Shown here: piece after piece, positions 17,903 through 27,135 of the stretch | Layout: each line of letters opens with the position of its first letter | How positions within the stretch are numbered: position 1 is the first letter of the stretch | Assembly: GCF_036541405.1 (NCBI RefSeq) | Contig: NZ_JAZHFS010000014.1 | Location: 1-64,000 of the forward strand | Length of the DNA stretch: 64,000 nucleotides | Source: Clostridium_AD frigoriphilum | GTDB lineage: Bacteria > Bacillota > Clostridia > Clostridiales > Clostridiaceae | Direction of reading: 5' to 3' | Program-made: the position numbers and the translations under genes | The notes under the pieces: model-generated | Told to the model about the DNA's origin: nothing | Database searches by the model: none | What the model saw: the letters and a program-made list of their open reading frames with translations, nothing else

Positions 17903-20278
17903 TTAATATTTTCCAAACTCTTCATTACTCAATGATATTTTGGGTTTGTTTTTAGCTACTGCCACCTCATCATAAGCAAGTGATTTATTTTTAAAACGAG
18001 TTTGATTCTTTCGTGATCCTAAAGATACTTCATTATAATTTGAAGCCATTCCTCTTTTTAGATTAAATTTCCCTACCATGCTCTTAAGTAATGAAGCTTG
18101 GCTTGATAGCTCCTCACTAGATGCGGCGCTTTCCTCTGCAGTTGCTGAATTAGTTTGAACAACATCTGAAACTTGCTCTATGCCCTTATTTATCTGATAT
18201 ATCGCAGTTGCTTGCTCATTTGAAGCCGCTGCTATTTCCCCAACTAAAGTAGCCGCCTTAGATACACCTACAACTATTTCATCAAGAGATTCTGCAGTAT
18301 CATTAGCAATTTTTGTTCCATTCTCCACTTTCTTAATAGACCCTTCAATTAAATCTGCAGTTTCCTTAGCTGCATTAGTACTTCTTGCTGCAAGATTTCT
18401 TACTTCCTCTGCTACTACCGCAAACCCTTTACCATGTTGTCCTGCTCTTGCTGCTTCAACTGCAGCGTTTAATGCTAACATATTAGTTTGAAAAGCAATA
18501 TCATCAATAACTTTAATAATTTTTGAAATATTAGAGGATGACTCATTTATATCCCCCATAGATTTAAGCAGCTCTTTCATATGAGAATTTCCAAGTACTG
18601 CTCCTTCTTTAGCATTAAGTGCCAATTCATTTGCTTGACTAGCATTAACTGCATTTTGTTTAGTCTGAGCTGCTACTTGTGTTATTGAAGCAGTTAATTC
18701 TTCTATTGAGCTTGCTTGTTCTGTGGTTCCCTGTGATAAGGCCTGACTACCATCAGATACTTGGTTAGATCCAGATAAAACCTCATCAGATGCGTCAGTA
18801 ATACTTCCTAATAGTTCATTAAAAGCCTCTAAAGTATGGTTCAGAGAATCCTTTATAACTAAATAACTACCTTGATAATTACCATTCATATTAACAGCTA
18901 AGTCTCCATTTGCCATTTTTTCCAATACACCGGCAGCCTCATTAATTGGCTCTTCCATAGCATCCAGTGCCTTATTAAATCCATCTATAACTTCACGATA
19001 TCCACCCTTAAATTTTGAGGAATCCCCTCTTGTCTCAAGATCACCTCTTGATGCGCAGTCTGCTATCATACCTGCTTCTGCTACAAGATCTTGAATTGTT
19101 GACATCATTACTATCATTGAAGGCATTAATTCATCGTTCTCAGACCTTTTGCCAACACTTATAAGTCCTTCAAGCCCTTTTATATCGCCAACAGATATTT
19201 CCACTAACAATTTTACTACAGCTGAAATCCTAGCATGAACAGAATTAATATCTTCTGCAAAGTCCTTCATAGCGCCTTTATAAGAGCCCGTCATACTCAA
19301 AGTATGATCATTTAATGCCATCTTTGCTAGTACTCTTCTAGATTCATTAATTGGCTCAGTAATTGTATCAAGAGTACTATTTACTCCTTCTACTATTTTT
19401 CTGTAATCCCCACTGTGTTTAGATATGTCCGCTCTTGTATCTAAATTACCCGCTACTGCTGCATCTGCTAGCATATTTGCATCACTTGTAAGTGATTTTA
19501 TAGCTACAATTATTTTTTCAAATACTTTTGCTAAATCCCCCACTTCATCCTTAGTATTTATATCTACCTCAACATTTAGGTTACCTTCTGAAATATTATC
19601 TGCAGCTATTAGTAGTTTTTTAATTGAATTTCCTATTATCCTTGATATAAAATGCCCAAGTAATAACGATAAAATCACTGACAATGCAACGCTAATAATA
19701 AGTATTACTATTATTCGATTAGAAGAATTTTGTGCATCCTTAGTTAGTTGACTTCCAATTGTTAAATTCTGCTCTATATTGTCATCAATATTTTTTGCTG
19801 CTATTTCCCCGAGTGTTCCAGCTTCACTCTTTAATAATATATAGGCTTCTGCATTTTTATTATTAATAGCTAATGTTATAACCTTATCCCGAGAAGTGTT
19901 ATAATCACTTATTGATTTTTCTAATTTAGCATAGTTTAAAAGTTCATCTTGAGTTTTTTCAGTTTTTTTAAACTCCGTCATATATTTCACTATTATTTCA
20001 TCATTTACAACTATTTGATCTTGATATTTTTTATAATTAGTATCCTTAGTTTCTATTATAAGGTCCCTTGCAACTGTTCTAGTTTTTTGAAATGCTTCAG
20101 ATATAAACCCTAATTCACCTTGTGAATTCCCATAATTAGTTATGATATTTTCCGATTTTGCTTGTGTTGCCTTAAGGCTAAAAATACCAACTATCCCTAT
20201 TGAACCCGCAAGTACTGCAACTATAATAAATCCAAACGTTAACTTTTTACTAAGTTTCATATTATAAAACCACTGCAC
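17903..20278 (-). CDS. Methyl-accepting chemotaxis protein, 4HB sensor with several HAMP-like repeats
   Basis: The 791-residue receptor has TM1 (about 13-33), a helical extracytoplasmic sensor and TM2 (about 188-212). HAMP is followed by three or more repeats of the form S-K-x-x-G-x-Y-R-x-x-V-E/D-G-x-N, then a signalling domain almost identical to the 13-15 kb MCP. It ends with I-S-L-S-N-E-E-F-G-K-Y. The start is GTG at 20278, 8 nt after GGGGG; the later in-frame ATG has no ribosome site. It lies between cheY and cheA, so it is probably a dedicated receptor of this cluster. Its ligand is unknown. Confidence 0.92.
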   Translation of the reverse strand: MQWFYNMKLSKKLTFGFIIVAVLAGSIGIVGIFSLKATQAKSENIITNYGNSQGELGFISEAFQKTRTVARDLIIETKDTNYKKYQDQIVVNDEIIVKYMTEFKKTEKTQDELLNYAKLEKSISDYNTSRDKVITLAINNKNAEAYILLKSEAGTLGEIAAKNIDDNIEQNLTIGSQLTKDAQNSSNRIIVILIISVALSVILSLLLGHFISRIIGNSIKKLLIAADNISEGNLNVEVDINTKDEVGDLAKVFEKIIVAIKSLTSDANMLADAAVAGNLDTRADISKHSGDYRKIVEGVNSTLDTITEPINESRRVLAKMALNDHTLSMTGSYKGAMKDFAEDINSVHARISAVVKLLVEISVGDIKGLEGLISVGKRSENDELMPSMIVMMSTIQDLVAEAGMIADCASRGDLETRGDSSKFKGGYREVIDGFNKALDAMEEPINEAAGVLEKMANGDLAVNMNGNYQGSYLVIKDSLNHTLEAFNELLGSITDASDEVLSGSNQVSDGSQALSQGTTEQASSIEELTASITQVAAQTKQNAVNASQANELALNAKEGAVLGNSHMKELLKSMGDINESSSNISKIIKVIDDIAFQTNMLALNAAVEAARAGQHGKGFAVVAEEVRNLAARSTNAAKETADLIEGSIKKVENGTKIANDTAESLDEIVVGVSKAATLVGEIAAASNEQATAIYQINKGIEQVSDVVQTNSATAEESAASSEELSSQASLLKSMVGKFNLKRGMASNYNEVSLGSRKNQTRFKNKSLAYDEVAVAKNKPKISLSNEEFGKY

Positions 20279-20342
20279 AGTCTATTCCCCCTCAATTATC
20301 CATGTTTGTGAAATTTTTCACTTTTAAAGGCTGATAATTCTA

Positions 20343-20696
20343 TTAGAATTTACTAAAAGCTTTTGTAATTGTTTCCTGAGTAAAAGGTTTTATTACAAAC
20401 CCCATTGCACCTGAAATTATAGCTTCTCTAACAATCGACTCTTGCCCCATAGCAGATATCATAATAACTTTAGCATTTTTATCAAACGCCTTTATATTCT
20501 TTAATGCGGCAAGCCCATCCATTATTGGCATTGTAATATCAAGAGTTATGATATCCGGTTTAAGAATCTTATATTTTTCTATCGCTACTAATCCATTTTC
20601 AGCCTCTCCAACTATTTCGAATCCACACTTTTCAAGCATACTTTTCAATGACATCCTCATAAATGTTGCATCATCTGTAATTAAAACTCTCTTCAT
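20343..20696 (-). CDS. cheY: CheY-like response regulator
   Basis: A single receiver domain of 117 residues, the phosphorylated output of CheA. The acidic pair D8-D9, phosphoacceptor D53 in L-D-I-T-M-P, the Ser of M-I-S-A-M and the Lys of I-K-P-F are all present. It is the first gene of the che cluster. ATG 20696 is preferred since GGGGG lies 9 nt upstream; the other in-frame ATG at 20705 directly abuts that site. The sequence resembles CheY more than sporulation or transcriptional regulators, as no output domain follows. Confidence 0.9.
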   Translation of the reverse strand: MKRVLITDDATFMRMSLKSMLEKCGFEIVGEAENGLVAIEKYKILKPDIITLDITMPIMDGLAALKNIKAFDKNAKVIMISAMGQESIVREAIISGAMGFVIKPFTQETITKAFSKF

Positions 20697-21187
20697 AAAA
20701 TCCATCCCCCACTAAATATTTATTATACTTTCAACATTTTTTCCTTTTTATTGTATATATTTCTACACAAAATACATCCATATTAATTGCAATTAACTAC
20801 TATTACTCTTATTATATAGTTATACTGACATATTTCAACATATATCCAAACCTAAATTCCTTTATAATTCATCATTTGTTTACAACTTCTTATAATGATT
20901 TACCATCATCATATTCACTTATTCAGTAAAATATATTGAAAATTATAATTATTTTTATATTTTTTTACATTTGTTCCTAATTTATGTTTGAAAGTGTTTT
21001 CCATTATAATGCATGTAATCGTTTTAAACCGATTGCATTTACTAATATATATAGGAACTTTTGTTAAATCCCCCTCTGTAGTGCTGAAATATTATAATAA
21101 AAAATAAGCAAGTTAATTAAAATGGCACCTACAGACTAAACACTTTAAAAAGTATATTAGCTATAGGTACCAGTTTAAATTTTCTGC
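20697..21187. other. AT-rich intergenic region upstream of the che cluster
   Basis: No gene seen in 491 bp. A GTATAAT -10-like hexamer lies about 35 bp before cheY, without a convincing -35. A dyad, TGCATGTAATCG...CCGATTGCA (21009-21040), with TTTTAAA at its centre is the only strong symmetry; its left half resembles a catabolite-control element but departs from the consensus. The right end holds the tail hairpin of the next MCP gene. Confidence 0.35.
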
Positions 21188-21194
21188 TTATTTT
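21099..21194 (-). terminator. Long imperfect hairpin at the end of the 21-23 kb MCP gene
   Basis: AAAATAAGCA (21101-21110) pairs with TGCTTATTTT (21185-21194), and an inner TGGCACCTA...TAGGTACCA stem (21124-21173) adds to it. The outer arm overlaps the MCP stop codon. On the minus strand the outer arm ends in a T-rich run, so it is probably the terminator. Confidence 0.5.
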
Positions 21195-23371
21195 ATATTA
21201 AATGCATTTACAATTTCATTTAGATTGCCAGCTGAATGCGAAAGTATTTTTGATGCTTGTTCAACTTGTTTTGTTTGTTTTAAAGTAGAACTTATTAATT
21301 CTGAAACTATTTCACTCCTATCACTATTTTTAGAAGTATCCTTATCAATCTTAGCTGCAAATTCACCAATATTTTCTTTTATCACACTTATTTCATCTGC
21401 TTGAAGTTTAATTAGCTTTGTAATTGACTGAACATCAATAGTTACAAGTGTAATTTCGCTTTGAATCTTGTTAAAAGCTTTCATAGATTCAGAGACATTC
21501 CCACTTTCTTCCTCTATCTTTGTGCCTATGCTACGCACATTATTTATTGTAATTTCTGTTTCTTTTTGAAGTGAGGAGATAAGTCTTCCAATGGATACTA
21601 CAGCTTCTGCGGATCCACTTGCAAGTTTTGATACCTCTTGTGCAACAACATTAAACCCTTTGCCAGCTTCACCTGCACGAGCAGATTCTATGGATGCATT
21701 TAATGCTAACATATGCGTTTGGTTACTAATACCACTTATTACACTAGTTACTTCTGTAATTTCCTCTGAATATTTTTGTAAAACGCTTATACTCTTAAGT
21801 GTATCTTTCATACCAGCTTCTAAATCCTTCATGCTAATAATAACATCTTTAGACACCTGCGTACTTGAATTAGCATAATCATTAGTGTCTTGTATTTTAA
21901 CACTTACATTTGTAATTAATTCATTCATATCATTAATTGAGTCTGAAATATGGTTAAAATTATCATTTGTACCTTTGAAGATTTCATTTTGTTTCTTTGA
22001 TGAAGATAAAAAATGAGATATAGATTTTTCTATGGTACTCGTATTTTTTTGAACATTTTCAGACAATGCAAGCAGTGAATAAGCAGACCCAGATGAATCT
22101 TTTGAAGCTCTTCCCATTCTCTTAATAATTGTCATCTGATTATTAACGAATTTATTAAACCATGTCGCAAGATCTCCAATTTCATCATTTGATAGTTTAC
22201 CAACTCTAAGCGTTAGATCCCCCTCACCTTCAGCTATTTCTTTCAAAATAGAAATGGTTGAATTTAATGGTTTAACTACTAATTTTTTTATAGTGTAACT
22301 TAAAAATAAAGAGATAAGAATCCATACCAATACTAATCTTGGCAGTGCATATGAATTATTAGATAATGACAATAAATAATTTCCAAATATAAATACTGCA
22401 CTTACAAGTCCTGATAACAGTGGTAACTTAAAGTTTAAGCTCTTAAAGTTATAAATTTCAGAAATATCACCTTCACACATCATACCCCACGTTTCACCAC
22501 AATTAGGAGGTTCTATAATTATACCTTTTCCACCAACTAATATATGTCTATAATCAGGATAGCCTGGCCATGTATTTAGATTTTCTCCATTTTCAACAGT
22601 ATTTTTAACTCCAAGATGTAATTCTGAACTTTCAGGATCATTAAAAATAATTTCAAATTCTGTGTGTTTTTCTATTTTTATACTACCCCACTTTTTTGTT
22701 TTTATACCTTGCTTTAAGTTCTCTCCTAAAGTAAAAGTATCGTCTTCAAAACGACTTCTAGAAATCGCTGTACCCATTGGAACTTTTCTATTTGATTTCA
22801 GCATAAAAATGTAATTATCTCCGGATTCCTTATAGATATGTGTATCCTCATCTTGTATAACATCCGACATTACATCATTAGGAATTCTACCACAAAGTAC
22901 ACCTTTTCTACCATTATGTTTATTCTCAAAAGGCAAGGAGAACATTAAAGTAACCTCATCAGAAAATTCAGAATTAAAGTTTCCAATTTGCTGAGTATCA
23001 ATGTCAATGTAGGGACCATACATCAGAGGTTTATTTTCCATTCCCTCAATAAAATTAGGAAGAGATTTCATTTCTTTTTTCAGATTCAATGTTGACGTAG
23101 ATATAATATTAACTCCATCCTTATTAAGGATGAATAATTCTGAAAAATCTTGAAATCGCAACCTTTTTTTCTCTAATAATTTTGTTAATTCCTTAAAATC
23201 AATTTCATTTTCATCAAAATAAGCCAAAAGGGAGTCCCTTGTAAGTTCAAGCGCAATCCAAGTATCTTTAAACCAAGTTTCCAAAGCTTTTTTCCTTCCT
23301 TTAGCAATCCCTTCGAATATTTTTTCTGAATTTATTCTCAATCTTTTATTGTGAAAATTTGAAAAAATCAT
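21188..23371 (-). CDS. Methyl-accepting chemotaxis protein with internal TM pair and long N-terminal domain
   Basis: The 727-residue receptor lacks the usual N-terminal membrane helix. Residues 1-310 form a mixed alpha/beta region with Cache-like stretches, for example F-S-E-L-F-I-L-N-K-D-G-V-N-I-I-S. Two hydrophobic segments follow (about 317-335 and 344-361), then HAMP (K-P-L-N-S-T-I...G-D-L-T-L-R-V) and a signalling domain with A-L-N-A-S-I-E-S-A-R-A-G-E-A-G-K-G-F. As predicted, the large sensor would sit in the cytoplasm. It has no F-G-K-Y tail. It lies upstream of the che cluster on the same strand but is separated by 483 bp, so it is probably transcribed alone. Confidence 0.88.
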   Translation of the reverse strand: MIFSNFHNKRLRINSEKIFEGIAKGRKKALETWFKDTWIALELTRDSLLAYFDENEIDFKELTKLLEKKRLRFQDFSELFILNKDGVNIISTSTLNLKKEMKSLPNFIEGMENKPLMYGPYIDIDTQQIGNFNSEFSDEVTLMFSLPFENKHNGRKGVLCGRIPNDVMSDVIQDEDTHIYKESGDNYIFMLKSNRKVPMGTAISRSRFEDDTFTLGENLKQGIKTKKWGSIKIEKHTEFEIIFNDPESSELHLGVKNTVENGENLNTWPGYPDYRHILVGGKGIIIEPPNCGETWGMMCEGDISEIYNFKSLNFKLPLLSGLVSAVFIFGNYLLSLSNNSYALPRLVLVWILISLFLSYTIKKLVVKPLNSTISILKEIAEGEGDLTLRVGKLSNDEIGDLATWFNKFVNNQMTIIKRMGRASKDSSGSAYSLLALSENVQKNTSTIEKSISHFLSSSKKQNEIFKGTNDNFNHISDSINDMNELITNVSVKIQDTNDYANSSTQVSKDVIISMKDLEAGMKDTLKSISVLQKYSEEITEVTSVISGISNQTHMLALNASIESARAGEAGKGFNVVAQEVSKLASGSAEAVVSIGRLISSLQKETEITINNVRSIGTKIEEESGNVSESMKAFNKIQSEITLVTIDVQSITKLIKLQADEISVIKENIGEFAAKIDKDTSKNSDRSEIVSELISSTLKQTKQVEQASKILSHSAGNLNEIVNAFNIK

Positions 23372-23592
23372 AATATCCCCCCATAATCTTTAGTTTAAAT
23401 TATATATGTTTCTAATTGTACAATAAAATGTAAAATTCATCAATAAAAATTTCCAATAAGTCCTTATATTTACTCATTAATATGATTAATATGTTTAATA
23501 TTGTACATATATCCAGTTTAGGTGTAGTAATTGCAAAAAAAACATATGGAGGTATCTACAGGACTCAAAAGTTTATTAGCAAATATAAAACT

Positions 23593-23652
23593 TAATAAAA
23601 AGAAGAATAACATCTTTGCCCTTATGGCAATTTGTTATCCTTCTTTTTAATT
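23593..23652 (-). terminator. Terminator-like hairpin, related to that at 6.9 kb
   Basis: AATAAAAAGAAGAATAACA pairs with TTGTTATCCTTCTTTTTAA around an inner GCC-TTAT-GGC. It lies downstream of the ABC permease gene (minus strand). The rest of the 355-bp gap between 23372 and 23726 shows no gene. Confidence 0.7.
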
Positions 23653-23726
23653 TTTCATTATTATCTTTTAAAATATCTATACTTACCATTTCATCCTTAA
23701 GGATTCAATCATTTTTCTTAAAATAT

Positions 23727-24719
23727 TTAAATGTCTCGTTTTTCAAAAACATAATAACCCACAAAAGCGAATATTATGGAATATATAATGGATAAACCTA
23801 AAGCAAAAGCAAGTGTTGTTCCACCAATAGATGAGCCTAAAGTAACATATCTAGAGAAATTAGACATTCCAAGTGGAAGATATTTACCCCAACTAAAATA
23901 CATAGCTACCATATTTATTATAGAACTACCAACGAAAAGCAAAAACAGTGAAAATCCTGTAGCTATTGATCGAGAACGAGATATTGCTGAAATTGCGAAC
24001 GCTATTATTACATATACAAGTACTTGAACATAATCAAGTAAAAATACAATAATTGTTTTTAATGCGGCCGGAATATACATTATACTACTACTTGTCCATA
24101 ACATTTCCTTAGCACCTATTCCATTGAACCCAAATAATACTCCCATCATTATAAAGTTCAATAAAAATGTTGCTACCAAAAGTTCAAGGCCATAAATTAT
24201 TGTAGCTACTAATTTTGCAGAAAGAATTTCATAACGTTTATAAGGCCTTGATATCATCATTTTCATTGTACCTTCTGAAAATTCGCCTGCAACTAAGGCT
24301 GAACACGCTATTATTACAAAAAGCGCAATAAGTCCACTATAACCAGCATTAGCAGAAAACTCTGTACTTCTTGTCCAAACACTCTTTTGTGATTCTGGTT
24401 TTATATTATTACTAATTCTGTACTCACCTTCAGCGATCCCCTTTTTAAGTGATCCCGTAAATGCTTTTTCCACATTTTTCTTACCATCCTCAGCCTGTTT
24501 TAACTGAACTTTTTGAAGTACCACATTAGCTTGCAATTCTTGTTTCCAATTTTGCGAAACCTTTACTTCATTTGGAACCTTCTGAGATACAGTATAATAT
24601 TTATAAATACCCGCTGCTGCCAATATAAGTATAATCATTATTAAAAACATTACTTTCGCAGAAACTCTTTTCCACAATTTTGTATTTTCTATTGAAACAA
24701 GTGTAAAAAAACTACCCAT
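23727..24719 (-). CDS. ABC-2 type transporter permease
   Basis: The 330-residue protein has a TM helix near residues 22-42, a roughly 90-residue extracytoplasmic stretch and five or so C-terminal TM helices. This is the ABC-2/NosY-like layout of antibiotic or peptide exporters. A-G-E-F-S-E-G-T-M-K-M-M-I-S-R-P-Y-K-R is the usual coupling-helix motif. Its start is 2 nt from the end of the ATPase gene, so the two form one exporter. Downstream of the LytTR/kinase pair, it may export or give immunity to a peptide. Confidence 0.88.
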   Translation of the reverse strand: MGSFFTLVSIENTKLWKRVSAKVMFLIMIILILAAAGIYKYYTVSQKVPNEVKVSQNWKQELQANVVLQKVQLKQAEDGKKNVEKAFTGSLKKGIAEGEYRISNNIKPESQKSVWTRSTEFSANAGYSGLIALFVIIACSALVAGEFSEGTMKMMISRPYKRYEILSAKLVATIIYGLELLVATFLLNFIMMGVLFGFNGIGAKEMLWTSSSIMYIPAALKTIIVFLLDYVQVLVYVIIAFAISAISRSRSIATGFSLFLLFVGSSIINMVAMYFSWGKYLPLGMSNFSRYVTLGSSIGGTTLAFALGLSIIYSIIFAFVGYYVFEKRDI

Positions 24720-24720
24720 T

Positions 24721-25644
24721 TTATTTGCCCTCCCCTGTAAGCTTCATAAATACATCTTCAAGTGATTGTGTCTCTTGTTTATCCATACCCAAAATAGCAA
24801 TACCAGCAGTTGTTAATGTTGTAACTATTTCAGGTATACGCTCCTTGGTTGTTTCAATATGTACTCCATCACCTAATAGACTACTATTTATATTAATGCT
24901 TGTTAGAAGTGAAACTGCCCTATCATTATCATCAGATTCTAATACAATAATTGTTTTATCATCTTCTTTAGTCATGTTAAGGAGTTCTTCAACTGATTTT
25001 ATAGTTATAATTTTACCTTTATTGATTATTCCAACCCGGTCACACATCTGCTGCATTTCTCCTAAAATATGACTAGATACAAGTACTGTAAGTCCAGTCT
25101 CTGATGCCAGCTTTCGAAGTAGCACACGCATTTCCTTAATCCCTGCTGGATCAAGCCCATTTGTAGGTTCATCAAGTATAAGAAGTTTAGGACTATGTAG
25201 TAGTGCTTGGGCAATTCCTAAACGTTGCTTCATACCTAACGAGTAAGTTTTTACTTTGTCATTTATCGCTCTCTCAAGGTCCACAATTTTTACTACTTCA
25301 TTGATTCGTGATTCATCTACACCTTCATATATTTTAGCGAATATCTTAAGATTATCCATACCAGACATATATTTATACATGTCTGGATTTTCAACTATGC
25401 ACCCAATATTGCGCATTGCTCCTTTAAAATCATCTTTCACCGAGCATCCGCCAACGTAAATACTTCCCTCAGTAATTTTTGATAACCCAACAATCATCTT
25501 GATAGTAGTAGATTTTCCAGCTCCATTAGGTCCTAGAAACCCAAATATTTCTCCCTTTTTAAGTTCAAAACAAATATCTGAAACTATTGTACGCTTGCCA
25601 ATTATTTTTTTAAGATTATCGATTTTTAATACTTCATTAATCAT
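24721..25644 (-). CDS. ABC transporter ATP-binding protein (BcrA-like)
   Basis: The 307-residue ATPase has Walker A G-P-N-G-A-G-K-S-T, the signature Y-S-L-G-M-K-Q-R-L, Walker B L-L-I-L-D-E-P-T-N-G-L-D-P and the H-loop S-S-H-I-L. The roughly 80-residue C-terminal extension is typical of BcrA/lantibiotic-immunity ATPases. It energises the adjacent ABC-2 permease. The gene begins about 145 nt after the kinase gene, which has its own terminator-like hairpin. Whether it shares a transcript with the two-component genes is uncertain. Confidence 0.9.
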   Translation of the reverse strand: MINEVLKIDNLKKIIGKRTIVSDICFELKKGEIFGFLGPNGAGKSTTIKMIVGLSKITEGSIYVGGCSVKDDFKGAMRNIGCIVENPDMYKYMSGMDNLKIFAKIYEGVDESRINEVVKIVDLERAINDKVKTYSLGMKQRLGIAQALLHSPKLLILDEPTNGLDPAGIKEMRVLLRKLASETGLTVLVSSHILGEMQQMCDRVGIINKGKIITIKSVEELLNMTKEDDKTIIVLESDDNDRAVSLLTSININSSLLGDGVHIETTKERIPEIVTTLTTAGIAILGMDKQETQSLEDVFMKLTGEGK

Positions 25645-25752
25645 AATATGCCTCCTTTTGTAACTTCACCTTTAAATTTTACTATACTTTTTATATAAAA
25701 CAAGATAAAATTCCCGTAACGTACATTTTTCCTCATAAACGGAATAAAAAAG

Positions 25753-25780
25753 CAAAAAAAACAGTGCCACCCAAATGGCG
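25753..25780 (-). terminator. Terminator-like hairpin after the sensor kinase gene
   Basis: On the minus strand CGCCATTTGGGTGGCACTG is followed by a run of eight T. The stem sequence resembles the TGCCAC-CATG-GTGGCA-type hairpin at 27883-27898 before the regulator gene. Confidence 0.6.
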
Positions 25781-25789
25781 AGTTGAAAA

Positions 25790-27100
25790 TCAAGAACTTA
25801 TTTTACTTATCTTCGAGTTTTTACTTCTTTTAGATATTTGGTTAAATGACATTTTAAAAACAGTATAATCATCTTCAAATGATAGTTGAATATCACTACC
25901 CTTTTTTTTAGCTATTTCTTTAATATTGAAAAGACCATAACCTCTATTATCACCTTTTTTAGTTGAAAATCCTCTTTTAAATATATTTTCTATATTATCT
26001 GGTTTTATTGTTCTTCCACTATTCTTAACCTCTACAATATTATCATTTCCTTCTTCACATATATTTAATATAACAGTCTTATCCTTCGTACCATTTTTAA
26101 CAGCTTGAAAAGCATTATCAAGCAGATTATTTAGTATATCTGAAATTTCATAATCATTCAGACTATTATCCAATGAATTATTTGTAACATTAAATAAGAA
26201 TTTTACATTTAATCTATCTGCATCACAGAGTTTATTGTATATTATAGCTTTTATTATAATATTGTCTATATATATGATATCTTCTATAATATCATTTGAA
26301 TATTTAAGTGACATAATATACTTTCTTAATTCATTTTTAACTTCCTTTTCACTACTTACTTCTACTATTGCATTTATAGTGTTCAAATGATTTTTAAAAT
26401 CATGTTGTCTTCGCCTTGTCTCCTCTACTATATCAAGTAATATAGGCTTGTACATGTTTTGAACTTCTAAAACCTTTTTATCCTCACTTATTTTAATAAT
26501 ATAATAATATAAAAATATATTTAACGATATCATCGATACTATAATAAAAATGTATACTAAGAGATTATCTAATATTATGTTTTTATTATATTCCCATATA
26601 AATTTAGAAAAGATAATATATAACCCTAAATTAATTGCAAAATAATATAGTATCTTAGAATCCACTTTCATAATTTTCTTTGCTATTTTACTAAAGTTAC
26701 ATCTCGTTATAATAATGGCACAAACTAATTCTATCAAAAGAAAAACGATTCTCATTACATATTTTCCAGAATACGGAAATCCAATTAAATTTGCACAACT
26801 AATTATAATTATTTGTAAAATCATATTTATACACGATAATACAATCAATTCTACTATTGTCCTCATATATGATCTCTTATAAATAATCTTTATTAAAATT
26901 ACCATACTCATATACCTAATAAAAAAATCCACATAAACATTTGTTTTGTTTATTATGATAAGTATAATTATTTCTATTAGTATTACAGATAAATTCTTTA
27001 ACAAATTATTTTTGTCCTTAAGACAAAATTGCGACCATAATAACATAAATATAAACAATTCAATAAAACTAACTAAGGCATATTGTAGCACAACTATCAT
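25790..27100 (-). CDS. AgrC-like sensor histidine kinase (GHKL family)
   Basis: The 436-residue protein has about six N-terminal TM helices (1-205). A short dimerisation segment with the H of R-R-Q-H-D-F-K-N-H-L follows, then a GHKL ATPase with N-L-L-D-N-A-F-Q-A and G-Y-G-L-F-N-I-K. This is the layout of AgrC/peptide-sensing kinases. It follows the LytTR regulator gene by 35 nt and is surely its partner. No agrB or agrD lies in the window, so the sensed signal is unknown. Most probably it reads a peptide and controls the neighbouring ABC exporter. Confidence 0.88.
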   Translation of the reverse strand: MIVVLQYALVSFIELFIFMLLWSQFCLKDKNNLLKNLSVILIEIIILIIINKTNVYVDFFIRYMSMVILIKIIYKRSYMRTIVELIVLSCINMILQIIIISCANLIGFPYSGKYVMRIVFLLIELVCAIIITRCNFSKIAKKIMKVDSKILYYFAINLGLYIIFSKFIWEYNKNIILDNLLVYIFIIVSMISLNIFLYYYIIKISEDKKVLEVQNMYKPILLDIVEETRRRQHDFKNHLNTINAIVEVSSEKEVKNELRKYIMSLKYSNDIIEDIIYIDNIIIKAIIYNKLCDADRLNVKFLFNVTNNSLDNSLNDYEISDILNNLLDNAFQAVKNGTKDKTVILNICEEGNDNIVEVKNSGRTIKPDNIENIFKRGFSTKKGDNRGYGLFNIKEIAKKKGSDIQLSFEDDYTVFKMSFNQISKRSKNSKISKISS

Positions 27101-27135
27101 ACCATACTCTCCTTTTCATAACAAATTCAATTTAA

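Noticed and set aside
21009..21040. Dyad near the che cluster as a catabolite-control (cre) site
   Set aside because: Resemblance is partial and departs from the consensus at conserved positions; left as an unassigned dyad.
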